Position numbers and translations under genes: made by a program. Positions 43,441 to 51,567 of a stretch of DNA of 64,000 nt are shown here, piece after piece. The notes under the pieces are model-generated. The model searched no databases. It was not told the origin of the DNA and worked only from the letters and a program-made list of their open reading frames with translations. Numbering within the stretch: position 1 is the stretch's first letter; each line of letters begins with the position of its first letter. The DNA is taken from the NCBI GenBank assembly GCA_021771755.1, contig JAETOL010000003.1:186001-250000 (forward strand), given 5' to 3'. This DNA comes from Lachnospiraceae bacterium (GTDB lineage Bacteria > Bacillota > Clostridia > Lachnospirales > Lachnospiraceae).

Positions 43441-44499
43441 ATGCCGGATTGGACTTCTGCTATGCAGCAAACTTTCGAATATTATATTGTCGATCCTGGA
43501 ACATGGAAAGATGTGTCTAAGCTTGATAAAATAAAATCCTCTACTATAAACCGAGATGGAGAAGAAAGTACACTCGGTTCAGCTTCTATAGACTGTACGG
43601 AATCTTTTGGAGAATGCTACGTGAGGATTTATCTCATTACAATTCAAAATGGAGTAAGAGAGAGACATCCGCTTGCAACGGTTCTGGTTCAGTCTCCAAG
43701 AATTGGATTTGACGGAAGATCACAAAACATTTCTATTGATGCATATACTCCCTTAATGGAATTAAAAGAAAAACTTCCTGAAATTGGATATTCCATAAGA
43801 AAAGATGAGGATATTATGGATATAGCGTCAAGATTAACCAGAGAAAATGTACGGGCGCCAGTAGTGCCGGGAAGCAGTGAAATAAAGCTTCATAATGATT
43901 TTGTTTCCAACTTAAATGATACTTGGTTGTCATTTTTATCTGACTTGATTGCTAATGCGAAATTCCAATTCGATCTTGACGAGATGGGGCGAATACTGTT
44001 TGCACCAGTTCAAGATATAGCGTCTTTACAGCCAGTGTGGACGTATACTGACGATAATAGTTCTATACTTTATCCGGAGATTGACATGGAACGCGATATG
44101 TACGGACTTCCGAATGTAGTAGAAATTATTTATTCAACAGATTCAGGGTATTTCTATTCCAGAGCGGTAAACGACGACGAGAACAGTCCAATATCTACAG
44201 TGAATCGTGGGAGGGAAATCATACATAGGGTTTCTGATCCGGATATGATTGGAAATCCTTCTCAGGAATTGATAGATGAATACGCAAAACAACTTTTGAG
44301 AAATCTGTCTTGTCTGGAATACAAACTGACGTATACTCATGGGTATTGTCCGGTTAGAGTTGGAGATTGTGTTCGTTTGAACTATGAACGGGCAGGAATC
44401 GTTGATATAAAAGCAAAAGTAACAAATCAGTCAATCAAATGTGAAGCCGGTTGTCCCGTTTCTGAGACGGCCGTTTTTTCTACAAAATTATGGGGGTGA
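43441..44499 (+). CDS. tail hub / baseplate protein (gp37-like)
   Basis: A 352-residue protein with the fold markers of siphophage hub proteins: INRDGEESTLGSASIDCTE, LATVLVQSPRIGFDGR, YTPLMELKEKLPEIGYSI and VRVGDCVRLNYERAGI. It resembles the ReqiPepy6 Gp37/Tal N-terminal type. The start codon directly follows the previous stop. It anchors the tail tip and fibres. Confidence 0.75.
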   Translation: MPDWTSAMQQTFEYYIVDPGTWKDVSKLDKIKSSTINRDGEESTLGSASIDCTESFGECYVRIYLITIQNGVRERHPLATVLVQSPRIGFDGRSQNISIDAYTPLMELKEKLPEIGYSIRKDEDIMDIASRLTRENVRAPVVPGSSEIKLHNDFVSNLNDTWLSFLSDLIANAKFQFDLDEMGRILFAPVQDIASLQPVWTYTDDNSSILYPEIDMERDMYGLPNVVEIIYSTDSGYFYSRAVNDDENSPISTVNRGREIIHRVSDPDMIGNPSQELIDEYAKQLLRNLSCLEYKLTYTHGYCPVRVGDCVRLNYERAGIVDIKAKVTNQSIKCEAGCPVSETAVFSTKLWG

Positions 44500-44505
44500 T
44501 CTTAT

Positions 44506-45708
44506 ATGGAATTGGATGCCAGTTTGCTAAAGCAGTTTTCAGAAGTAGCAAATGGAGGTAATAAGGACAAATTAACGGAGACCACCGCTTATGGAACAGT
44601 AGTAAAAAACGGAGAGAACACTTATGTGCGGATAGATGGAACGGATTTGCTGACACCGGTTTCTATGGCGATGGATGCAGAGCATGGGGATCGTGTCATG
44701 GTAGTAATCAAAAATCATACCGCAACGATTACGGGAAATATATCTTCACCAGCTTCTGCCAGAACAGCTACGAAATTTATGAAATTAACGGATAAAGGGC
44801 TTATGGTTGGCGAGTTGGATGAGGATGGTAATCCCACAGGTTCATATACGCTTACAGACTCGAAATCTTATAATATTGTTGACGAAAATGGAAACAAAGT
44901 TGGAGTCTTTTCTGGGACTATGATAAATCTTGGAAACGGGATGGCAGTTATGACGGTCAATGAGATAAATCTTGGAAAGGGTAAAGCTATCTTTGCGACA
45001 GATCATGCAGAATTGGCCGGTGGCGCTGCGTATCTATCACCCAAACTATTAAAACTGGGAAATAAGGACGAAACAGAAATCCAGTTATGCAACGGTAAAG
45101 GAATTATCAAAATGGATGGCGATGTCCTTATAATTAATGGCGGCAAAGCGATAGGACTTCGTAATCTTTTTACACAAAATTCTGCAAATAAATATTATGC
45201 GGAAATTGTATGTCGTGCCGATTCTACTAACCCAACAGCCGCTATTCAGGCATACAAAGCAGGGGGAGTAGCTTCTTCGGTAATTGCTGATTTGAATGGT
45301 ATTCGAGTCAATATTCCAAGTGGAAAGAAAATGAGTGTAAATGGAGCGGAGGTTTTATTATCCAATTCACTTATGGTGGTAGGATCGGTTAGCGCAACGG
45401 GAACTATAAAAAGCGGTAAGACGGCTTCTATTACCGCCACGGTTCCTGTTCCATCCGGCTATACATTGGCGGGTATCAGAGAAATAAGGACGAATCACAA
45501 TAATGCGTGTAAGATGTCGCAGTTTTATACAAATCCCAGTGCAAACCAAGTCGGAGCGTCTTTTGTAAATACCTCTGGCACAGACTTCACGAGCAATGAT
45601 ATGAGCAAAAGTAATAGAAAGCTAAAAGTAGTAATTGAGTGGTTAGCTTTCCGATGCTCAGCGCCAACTGTAACTGGAAGTAATATCGTGGAATGGACAG
45701 ATAGTTAG
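44506..45708 (+). CDS. baseplate/tail fibre protein
   Basis: A 400-residue protein. The N-terminal 90 residues form an OB-like domain (VKNGENTYVRIDGTDLLTPV, DRVMVVIKNHTATITGNI) typical of baseplate upper proteins. The middle is Gly-rich beta structure (NIVDENGNKVGVFSGTM, INLGKGKAIF), and the end a beta-sandwich (ITATVPVPSGYTLAGIREI). Probably a trimeric receptor-binding or baseplate component. GGGGGTGA precedes the ATG. Confidence 0.65.
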   Translation: MELDASLLKQFSEVANGGNKDKLTETTAYGTVVKNGENTYVRIDGTDLLTPVSMAMDAEHGDRVMVVIKNHTATITGNISSPASARTATKFMKLTDKGLMVGELDEDGNPTGSYTLTDSKSYNIVDENGNKVGVFSGTMINLGNGMAVMTVNEINLGKGKAIFATDHAELAGGAAYLSPKLLKLGNKDETEIQLCNGKGIIKMDGDVLIINGGKAIGLRNLFTQNSANKYYAEIVCRADSTNPTAAIQAYKAGGVASSVIADLNGIRVNIPSGKKMSVNGAEVLLSNSLMVVGSVSATGTIKSGKTASITATVPVPSGYTLAGIREIRTNHNNACKMSQFYTNPSANQVGASFVNTSGTDFTSNDMSKSNRKLKVVIEWLAFRCSAPTVTGSNIVEWTDS

Positions 45709-45728
45709 GACGGAGGTGAGAAAATGTA

Positions 45729-46241
45729 ATGGCGGCAATATCTACATATTTATCCCGGATTAAGTCCGCAGTATTGGGAGAAGAGGTTCGAGGATCAATT
45801 CATGATGCAATTAAAGCAATTAATGATGAAAATACTACGGTGCTTCAAAATTGTAACTCAGCACAGAGCATTGCGGAGACTGCAAGAGACGAGGCTGTAA
45901 TAGCAAAAAAAGCCGCTGAATCAGCAAAAACTGCCGCTGAATCAGCAAAGCTTGCCGCGAACATATCCGAAGGAAATGCAGCAAAATCTGCTCAGGAGGC
46001 TCAGACATCGGAAAATAATATAGATTCGAAGATAGCTGTTGTTACCGAAATGAAAGGTAATCTCATAAGCAGTTATCAAATTTCAGACGATCTTTTGGAT
46101 TCTTCCGGCGATTCGATTCAGGATAGTTCTGGCCGAAACATTATGGGAAAAGTAGTACTGGCAGAGGCGGGATATATCGAAACTCTTGCTAAAAGAATAG
46201 CTTCGTTAGAAAGCGTTATTAAATCAATAACAGCAAAATAA
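45729..46241 (+). CDS. coiled-coil tail stem protein
   Basis: A 170-residue protein with N-terminal attachment segment (YLSRIKSAVLGEEVRGSIHDAI, common to phage fibre adaptors), a long alanine-rich coiled coil (KKAAESAKTAAESAKLAA), a DSSGDSIQDSSGRN turn and a final coiled coil (LAKRIASLESVIKSI). It probably forms the trimeric stem on which the variable tip protein sits. GGAGGTGAG precedes the ATG. Confidence 0.65.
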   Translation: MAAISTYLSRIKSAVLGEEVRGSIHDAIKAINDENTTVLQNCNSAQSIAETARDEAVIAKKAAESAKTAAESAKLAANISEGNAAKSAQEAQTSENNIDSKIAVVTEMKGNLISSYQISDDLLDSSGDSIQDSSGRNIMGKVVLAEAGYIETLAKRIASLESVIKSITAK

Positions 46242-46265
46242 TACATTATTAGGAGGAAAATCAAA

Positions 46266-47090
46266 ATGGGTAAACTTACTGATTACTCGGCGGCTTCAAG
46301 ATTCGACAGCGGGGATATTTTAATTAAGGATGGTACAAACGGTACAAAGAAGATTACAGCTCAGAATGCGGCAAGAGAATTTGCAGGTCTTGTATCTTCG
46401 CAGAACCATCGGAATATTTGGGGCGGTAGAAATCTTGGAAGTTCTGTAAGCGCTGAACAGAGAGCGGCAATCAAAGACGGTACATTTGATAATTTGTTTG
46501 TTGGTGATTACTGGGTTATTAATGGTGTTACGTGGAGAATTTGGGATATGGATTATTTCTACAGATGCGGAGATACCGATTTTACCACACATCATCTGGT
46601 TGTTGTTCCGGATTCCAGTCTGTATTCTCACGTTATGAACGATACAAATATTACAGAGGGCGGTTACGTTGGATCAAAAATGTATACAGAGGGGCTGGAA
46701 CAGGCGAAAACGGCTTTTAAGTCGGCTTTTGGAGATATGGTACTTACGCACAGGGAATATTTTACCAATGCAGTTACAAATGGACATCCTTCTGCTGGAG
46801 CATGGTTCGATTCCGAAGTTGAATTGATGAATGAGATTATGGTATATGGCTGTCATGTATATGCTCCGATGAGTGATGGTTCAACAATTCCAAATAAATA
46901 TACAGTAGGAAAACAACAGTTTGCAGCAGCTATGTTGAATCCTTCGATTGTGAATAAACGTTATACATATTGGTTAAGAGATGTCGTGTCTTCGGCTTCC
47001 TTCGCCGGTGTGGGCCCCTATGGCAATGCGTACTACTACAACGCTTCGTCCTCTGGTGGGGTTCGTCCGTATTCTGTTATTGGTGGTTAG
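46266..47090 (+). CDS. DGR target: variable tail tip protein (C-type-lectin-like end)
   Basis: A 274-residue protein. Residues 1-60 form an attachment segment; the rest is a ligand-binding fold with DYWVINGVTWRIWDMD and, near the end, RYTYWLRDV. The last 35 residues, up to GGVRPYSVIGG, are encoded by the variable repeat. The pattern (WLR..., then Tyr/Ser/Gly-rich variable sites, then GVRP) is typical of C-type-lectin-fold DGR targets. Variable codons now read Ser, Gly, Gly, Pro, Tyr, Tyr, Tyr, Ser and Gly where the template has Asn. GGAGGAAAA precedes the ATG. Confidence 0.9.
   Translation: MGKLTDYSAASRFDSGDILIKDGTNGTKKITAQNAAREFAGLVSSQNHRNIWGGRNLGSSVSAEQRAAIKDGTFDNLFVGDYWVINGVTWRIWDMDYFYRCGDTDFTTHHLVVVPDSSLYSHVMNDTNITEGGYVGSKMYTEGLEQAKTAFKSAFGDMVLTHREYFTNAVTNGHPSAGAWFDSEVELMNEIMVYGCHVYAPMSDGSTIPNKYTVGKQQFAAAMLNPSIVNKRYTYWLRDVVSSASFAGVGPYGNAYYYNASSSGGVRPYSVIGG
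46985..47075 (+). repeat. DGR variable repeat (VR)
   Basis: 91 bases aligning without gaps to the template repeat at 48153-48243. There are 16 mismatches: 15 fall on template adenines, spread over nine AAC/AAT codons, and one is a G in the template read as T at 47070, near the 3' end where initiation sequences of VR and TR usually differ. The first 13 bases and the GGGGTTCGTCCG block near the 3' end are identical. Confidence 0.95.
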
Positions 47091-47099
47091 GAAAATCTA

Positions 47100-47122
47100 G
47101 GGGCCTTGTGCCCCGATTTTTT
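47100..47122 (+). terminator. hairpin just after the VR (terminator and/or DGR homing hairpin)
   Basis: GGGGC (47100-47104) pairs with GCCCC (47110-47114) around a 5-base loop and is followed by six T residues from 47117. It sits 25 bases past the VR. It reads as a terminator, and DGRs also often need a GC-rich hairpin at this place for template-primed homing; both roles may apply. Confidence 0.7.
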
Positions 47123-47188
47123 AATTTCAGTACGCGGGTGACGATGATCGTTGCTATAAAGAAAGAAACGAAAGGAAGTTATTAAAAT

Positions 47189-47497
47189 ATGGAAAACAAA
47201 ATTTATAATATTACACTTTCCGATGGAAGTGTTATTGAAAATTTAAGACTCAATGGTAATAATTTCATTTCTGAGGTTCCTGTTTCTACGGAATTGTTTA
47301 TGGATAATTGTTCCCCAATTATCATCAGTGATGGTGAAACTGCGAGAATCCACGAAAACATGGAATTGGTACAGATTACGGAGATGAAAGATGAATACTG
47401 GTTTGTTCTCCGTGATATTACTGAAGCGGAAATGGAGAAGATTAAGATGCAGTCAGATATCGAATACATTGCGATGATGGCTGGCGTAGAACTTTAA
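47189..47497 (+). CDS. phage tail-region protein of unknown function (102 aa)
   Basis: A 102-residue acidic beta-rich protein (YNITLSDGSVIENLRLNGNN, then CSPIIISDGETARIHENMEL and WFVLRDITEAEMEKIKMQ). It follows the tip protein and precedes the XkdX gene, an order seen in many Firmicutes prophages; possibly a tip-folding or assembly helper. AAAGGAAG precedes the ATG. No family is named. Confidence 0.55.
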   Translation: MENKIYNITLSDGSVIENLRLNGNNFISEVPVSTELFMDNCSPIIISDGETARIHENMELVQITEMKDEYWFVLRDITEAEMEKIKMQSDIEYIAMMAGVEL

Positions 47498-47516
47498 GAA
47501 AGGGAGGAATACCGTA

Positions 47517-47654
47517 ATGCATAGCGAGAAGTTTGAAAAGGTAAAGCGTTTCTTTATTCTGAAAGTATGGAATGAGGTTCGCGTCCGAAACGCCGTAAAG
47601 ATGAACTGGATTACTGATGAAGAATTTACAGAAATTACAGGAAAGGAATTCTGA
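47517..47654 (+). CDS. XkdX family protein
   Basis: A 45-residue protein: HSEKFEKVKRFFILKVWNE, then AVKMNWITDEEFTEITGKEF. The K-x-KxF...GWIT-x-EEF-x-EITG pattern is the XkdX signature, a tiny tail-associated protein found after tail fibre genes in Bacillus- and Clostridia-type phages. GGGAGGAAT precedes the ATG. Its stop overlaps the next start (TGATG). Confidence 0.8.
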   Translation: MHSEKFEKVKRFFILKVWNEVRVRNAVKMNWITDEEFTEITGKEF

Positions 47655-48139
47655 TGAGTGTACTTGCAGCCGAACGAAAAGAAGCAAAAGACGAAGCAAT
47701 TACTTTTTCGATAGAGCTGCACAATATGCTGATTGAACTTATGCAGCGAAGTTTTGGAATAAAAGATATCGACCATGTTGTCAGAGTGCGGTATGCATAT
47801 GGCTTAGATCCGATAGAAGATTTTGCAAAATATCGGTACCTGATGAATGAGTCAAAAACACAAATCAATCATATTGCTTCTTTATTGACTTGTAATCTTA
47901 GAGCAGCAAGATCTTTGTATCCGACTTCCATGCATGAGTATGAAAAAAGGCGAGATTATCAGAATGCCGGAATTGTGAATTGTAACCAGCTTATTGACCA
48001 ATTACAGCATGTCGTAGAGATATTCAATGTTGATTTGAATGTCTATGGCAGATATATCAAAGCTATTGACCGAGAAATCGAGTTAATAAAGAAATGGCGT
48101 CAAAGAGACAACAAGATCAAATCGTATCTTTCAGGGTAA
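47654..48139 (+). CDS. avd: Avd-like DGR accessory protein
   Basis: A 161-residue all-helical protein with basic surfaces (SIELHNMLIELMQRSFGIKD, then LLTCNLRAARSLYPTSMHEYE and CNQLIDQLQHVVEIFNVDLN). Length, helical bundle pattern and position directly before the template repeat fit the accessory variability determinant, which forms a pentameric barrel and brings template RNA to the reverse transcriptase. The gene is intact. It ends 13 bases before the template repeat. Confidence 0.7.
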   Translation: MSVLAAERKEAKDEAITFSIELHNMLIELMQRSFGIKDIDHVVRVRYAYGLDPIEDFAKYRYLMNESKTQINHIASLLTCNLRAARSLYPTSMHEYEKRRDYQNAGIVNCNQLIDQLQHVVEIFNVDLNVYGRYIKAIDREIELIKKWRQRDNKIKSYLSG

Positions 48140-48152
48140 CGTCTAATTAATG

Positions 48153-48243
48153 CGTGTCTTCGGCTAACTTCGCCAATGTGAACAACAATGGCAATGCGAA
48201 CTACAACAACGCTTCGAACTCTAATGGGGTTCGTCCGGATTCT
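48153..48243 (+). repeat. DGR template repeat (TR)
   Basis: The noncoding template lies between the Avd-like gene and the reverse transcriptase gene. It is rich in AAC/AAT codon-like triplets: 24 adenines fall in the variable part, of which 15 differ in the VR. The final part (GGGGTTCGTCCGG) is the presumed IMH* region. No start codon opens a frame that would be kept across it. Confidence 0.95.
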
Positions 48244-48348
48244 CTGCCTAACCAACAGAGAAGGAGACGTTATCCGTTCCACCAAGGGATAAATGACAAA
48301 GCCGGACGCAATTTACTACGGTAACTATTGCTATCACGGTGAATAATT

Positions 48349-49185
48349 ATGACATACGAAGAAATCCTCTGCGACGCCAACAATCTTTATACGGCCTATA
48401 AAGCCTCCGTAAAAGGCAGCAAATGGAAAGAATCGACACAGAAATTCATGTTGAATTTTCTAAGGTATATTTTTGAGATTCAGGATGATCTATCTAACAG
48501 AACTCTAAAAAACGGACCAATTGATGAGTTTGAACTACATGAACGGGGGCGAATCAGGCCAATCACAAGTATCGCGGTAAAAGACCGCGTCATCCGCCAT
48601 GTTCTTTGCGATGAAATACTACTCCCAGCAGTTAAGAACAAAATCATATATGACAATTGCGCTTCTATCAAAGGTCGTGGTATGTCCCTGCAAAGGAAAC
48701 GATTTGAAGTGCATCTCAGAAAATATTATTGTCTTCATGGAAATGACGGTTATATTTTGTTTGGTGATTTCAAGAAATTCTATGACAACATCATACATGA
48801 AATCGCAAAACGTGAATTGCTGAAATTATTCGATAATGACGAATTTATCGACTGGCTGCTTACACTTATCCTTGCTGGATTTAGAATAGATGTTTCGTAT
48901 ATGACCGAATATACACTTACTGATTCGGGGAAAATAATAAAACGAATCAACCCTAAGCGTGTGACGACAATGCGAAGAAAATTAAAGAAACTCGCCGTTA
49001 AGGTGGAAAACGGTGAAATCCCATATGAGAACGTCGAAGGGATGTTCCGTGGTTGGATGGGAGATTTCTATAAACTACTGTCAAAACAACAACGAAAAAA
49101 TTTAATAAAACTTTACGAAGACCTATTTGATAAAGAAATCATAATAGTCAGAAAAAAGATGACGATAACAGATAGAAAATCGTAA
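48349..49185 (+). CDS. DGR reverse transcriptase with internal deletion
   Basis: A 278-residue DGR-type reverse transcriptase. The N-terminal fingers (LHERGRIRPITSIAVKDRVI, VIYDNCASIKGRGMSLQRKR) and the first catalytic motif FGDFKKFYDNI (D140, D146) are present. At residues 184-188 the sequence passes directly from DVSYM to EYTLTDSGKIIKRI, a segment that normally lies after the palm. The YxDD box, the GxPxG/QxSQ region and most of the palm are absent, and the protein is about 110-120 residues short of the ~390 I expect for this DGR type. The C-terminal thumb (MRRKLKKLAVKVENGEI) is intact. It is probably catalytically dead. Confidence 0.85.
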   Translation: MTYEEILCDANNLYTAYKASVKGSKWKESTQKFMLNFLRYIFEIQDDLSNRTLKNGPIDEFELHERGRIRPITSIAVKDRVIRHVLCDEILLPAVKNKIIYDNCASIKGRGMSLQRKRFEVHLRKYYCLHGNDGYILFGDFKKFYDNIIHEIAKRELLKLFDNDEFIDWLLTLILAGFRIDVSYMTEYTLTDSGKIIKRINPKRVTTMRRKLKKLAVKVENGEIPYENVEGMFRGWMGDFYKLLSKQQRKNLIKLYEDLFDKEIIIVRKKMTITDRKS

Positions 49186-49204
49186 AAATCAGGAGGTATT
49201 ATTA

Positions 49205-49513
49205 ATGGACACTCCGATTTCACGAGCAGAACACGAAGAGTTTTGCAGGAGAATTGACGAGGAAAACAAACGTCAGGATAAACGTATTGAACTTTTGGAA
49301 GAAGCTACAAAACGTTTAGACGGACTAAATTCCTCGATAGAAAAACTGGCTCTTAATATGGAAAATATGTTGAAAGAGCAGGTGAAACAAGGGAATCGAC
49401 TCGAAGTTCTGGAATCGCGGGACGGAGAGATGTGGCGAAAAGTGATTAGCTATGCAATTACCGCTATTGTCGGTATTGTAATAGGATTTATTTTTAAACA
49501 ATTTGGAATGTAG
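49205..49513 (+). CDS. XhlA-like holin accessory protein
   Basis: A 102-residue protein with a long N-terminal coiled coil (EEFCRRIDEENKRQDKRIELL, LDGLNSSIEKLALNMEN) and a C-terminal membrane helix (VISYAITAIVGIVIGFIF). This is the haemolysin XhlA arrangement; such proteins act with holins in host lysis. GGAGGTATT precedes the ATG, and the holin gene follows after 12 bases. Confidence 0.75.
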   Translation: MDTPISRAEHEEFCRRIDEENKRQDKRIELLEEATKRLDGLNSSIEKLALNMENMLKEQVKQGNRLEVLESRDGEMWRKVISYAITAIVGIVIGFIFKQFGM

Positions 49514-49525
49514 GAGGAAAATGCT

Positions 49526-49738
49526 ATGAACATGAGTAATAAAACGTATGATATTCTTAAGTGGATTGCTATGTACTTGCTTCCAGCTCTTGGTACTTTA
49601 TACTTTGCGCTTGCTGGAATCTGGGGATTCCCTTATGGAGAGCAGATTGTTGGTACCATTACAGCGGTGGATACATTTCTTGGTGTAATTCTGGGAATCA
49701 GTTCTGCACAGTATAATGAGTCAACCGATTCAAAATGA
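49526..49738 (+). CDS. phage holin (r1t-type)
   Basis: A 70-residue protein with two membrane helices (ILKWIAMYLLPALGTLYFALAG and IVGTITAVDTFLGVILGISS), separated by WGFPYGEQ, and a short hydrophilic tail. This fits small class II holins of the phage r1t type. It forms membrane lesions that let the endolysin reach the wall. GGAGGAAAATG gives the ribosome binding site. The endolysin gene is 15 kb away, among the tail genes. Confidence 0.8.
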   Translation: MNMSNKTYDILKWIAMYLLPALGTLYFALAGIWGFPYGEQIVGTITAVDTFLGVILGISSAQYNESTDSK

Positions 49739-49893
49739 TGTTAGATCAAACGATTGTAATTGGATTGCTACTTGTATTCGTAATCGTAGCCGTACCTCTT
49801 TACATATTACTTGGGATTATGATTATAGGTAATGTTTTAGAGGATAAAGAAAACCGGGAAGAATATGAACGTAATAAATCCAAAAATAAGTAG
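49735..49893 (+). CDS. small membrane protein after holin (52 aa)
   Basis: A 52-residue protein with one membrane helix (IVIGLLLVFVIVAVPLYILLGIMI) and a charged tail (EDKENREEYERNKSKNK). It overlaps the holin stop by 4 bases. It could be a holin modulator or antiholin, judging from position only. Confidence 0.45.
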   Translation: MMLDQTIVIGLLLVFVIVAVPLYILLGIMIIGNVLEDKENREEYERNKSKNK

Positions 49894-49934
49894 ACATATG
49901 AAAAACTGTTCTGTAGATACCATGTAAATATTAT

Positions 49935-49976
49935 GGTGCGGAGTAATGTATAAAATCTATATATTATTTCCGCACC
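49935..49976. terminator. terminator at the end of the late operon
   Basis: GGTGCGGA (49935-49942) is perfectly complementary to TCCGCACC (49969-49976); a T-rich stretch follows from 49987. It separates the late operon from the excisionase/integrase genes. Confidence 0.6.
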
Positions 49977-50015
49977 TATTACATTCCATTTTATTTTTTT
50001 CGGAATTAGAATTAC

Positions 50016-50054
50016 CGTATTCAGGTTACGCTTATATAAGCTAATATGAATACG
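50016..50054. promoter_or_regulatory. inverted repeat upstream of excisionase gene
   Basis: CGTATTCA (50016-50023) and TGAATACG (50047-50054) form an 8-base inverted repeat centred about 35 bases before the excisionase start. It could be an operator or an Xis/Int arm site. Confidence 0.35.
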
Positions 50055-50071
50055 AAATGGAGGTGATTTGG

Positions 50072-50254
50072 ATGCAGGAGAAACTTTTACTTTCAATAAC
50101 AGAAGCATCTCGGTTATTTGGGATTGGACAAAACCGGTTACGTGAGATCGTACGCGATGATTACAATGGTATCTATCATCTGACTGTTGGCCGCGTGATT
50201 AAGATAAAGCGAAAGCCTTTTGAAGAATACATAAATAAAGTGCAACAGATATAA
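50072..50254 (+). CDS. xis: excisionase (Tn916 Xis-like)
   Basis: A 60-residue winged-helix protein: LLSITEASRLFGIGQNRLRE, then YHLTVGRVIKIKRKPFEEYI. This is the pattern of Tn916-type excisionases encoded directly before tyrosine integrases. ATG 50072 follows GGAGGTGATT; an in-frame start at 50057 is possible but lacks a ribosome binding site. It directs Int towards excision. Confidence 0.8.
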   Translation: MQEKLLLSITEASRLFGIGQNRLREIVRDDYNGIYHLTVGRVIKIKRKPFEEYINKVQQI

Positions 50255-50266
50255 TATCGACAAAAC

Positions 50267-50306
50267 GCCTTGAATGTGCTAGAATCGTAATGGATGCATT
50301 CGAGGC
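50267..50306 (+). terminator. terminator/attenuator between xis and int
   Basis: GCCTTGAATG (50267-50276) pairs with CATTCGAGGC (50297-50306) with one G-T pair, followed by TCTTTTGTTTTT. It would limit read-through from xis into int. Confidence 0.65.
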
Positions 50307-50331
50307 TCTTTTGTTTTTGGAGGGCTGAGAA

Positions 50332-51567
50332 ATGGCAAATAAAACAGCAAATGATAAGAATAAACCATCAAGAAAAAAATTGCGGACGAATGAATTTTAC
50401 AATCCGAAGACGAAGCGGTATGAGTATCGCTATAAGGATGTATTCGGGAAGAACCGCGTTGTGAGTTCTTACAGATTAGAACCCACGGATCAGGTTCCGA
50501 AAGGAAAGAAATCTGATCGGAGTTTACGGGAAAAGGAGGCCGAGATAAACTCTCTTCTTGTAAACAATATTGATATAGACGGCGCTAAATTGACGCTGCT
50601 AGAGGTAGTGGAAAGATACCTCGAACATCTTTATAATCGGAAAGATTTAAGCCATAACACCAAAATAGGATATAATGTAACAGTGAATACGCTGAAACAA
50701 TATAAACTGGGTTATATGGAAATAGGAAAGATTAAGCCGGAACATTGTGAAGAATGGCTTTCAGATATGAAGAAAAAATACCGCGGTTCTTCTATACAAA
50801 GCCAAATCAGTTTAATTAAGCGCACGTTTGAGTATGCTATTGATTATGATTATATCGCTAAAAATCCGTTTAGGAGAATTACAACGGATAGAAGTGACAG
50901 TAAACCCATGGAGGCTATTCCAGTTGATGAAATGAATAGGTTCCTTGATTTTTGTTCAATAGATTCCCACAGCAAGCATTGCTACGAAATGATATACATT
51001 TTGTTTTGGACTGGCTTAAGGGTATCCGAACTATGCGGATTAACATTAGATAACATCGATATGGAGAATCATCTGATCAAAGTGGAAAAGCAGTTACAGT
51101 GTATTAATCACAAACATGTCGTTATGAAACCTAAAACATCAAATGGTGTGAGATACATTCCCATGACAGACGGGGTCTACAACTGTTTTGAAGCTGTGCT
51201 TGAGAATCGGTATTTAAAAGGTGATATTGAACCCGTGTGCTATGATGAACGGGGAAACTCGTACGAAGGCTTTGTGTTTCTTGCTACCCGAAGCCGGAAA
51301 ACTATAGTGAGAGCGCATGTTGAGGAGTATTTGCAAAATTGTATTAAGAGGTATAATCTAGCAAACCCCTCAAGTCCAATCCGTAAGTTTGAACCACATA
51401 TATGCAGACACACGTTTGCAACGAATATGCAGGGTCTTCCACTGAAAACATTACAGTCTATTCTTGGACATGGTAATGTGAGGACAACGATGAATCACTA
51501 TGTAGATGTGCGGCCAACAGAGAGTCAATTAGCGGAAATCAATGCGGTGGTGAACGCAATTGGCTAA
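50332..51567 (+). CDS. int: tyrosine recombinase integrase
   Basis: A 411-residue integrase of the Tn916/phage type. The N-terminal ~85 residues form an arm-binding domain (KLRTNEFYNPKTKRYEYRYK), about 105-190 the SAM-like core-binding domain (YLEHLYNRKDLSHNTKIGYN), and the rest the catalytic domain with R230 (WTGLRVSELCGL), HICRHTFATN, LGHGNVRTT and nucleophile Y390 (MNHYVDV). All catalytic residues are present. GGAGGGCTGAG precedes the ATG. It is the last prophage gene before hisH. Confidence 0.95.
   Translation: MANKTANDKNKPSRKKLRTNEFYNPKTKRYEYRYKDVFGKNRVVSSYRLEPTDQVPKGKKSDRSLREKEAEINSLLVNNIDIDGAKLTLLEVVERYLEHLYNRKDLSHNTKIGYNVTVNTLKQYKLGYMEIGKIKPEHCEEWLSDMKKKYRGSSIQSQISLIKRTFEYAIDYDYIAKNPFRRITTDRSDSKPMEAIPVDEMNRFLDFCSIDSHSKHCYEMIYILFWTGLRVSELCGLTLDNIDMENHLIKVEKQLQCINHKHVVMKPKTSNGVRYIPMTDGVYNCFEAVLENRYLKGDIEPVCYDERGNSYEGFVFLATRSRKTIVRAHVEEYLQNCIKRYNLANPSSPIRKFEPHICRHTFATNMQGLPLKTLQSILGHGNVRTTMNHYVDVRPTESQLAEINAVVNAIG

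Noticed and set aside
46970-47185. 71-codon open frame across the variable repeat and hairpin
   Set aside because: It is out of frame with the target gene and runs through the terminator hairpin; there is no ribosome binding site.
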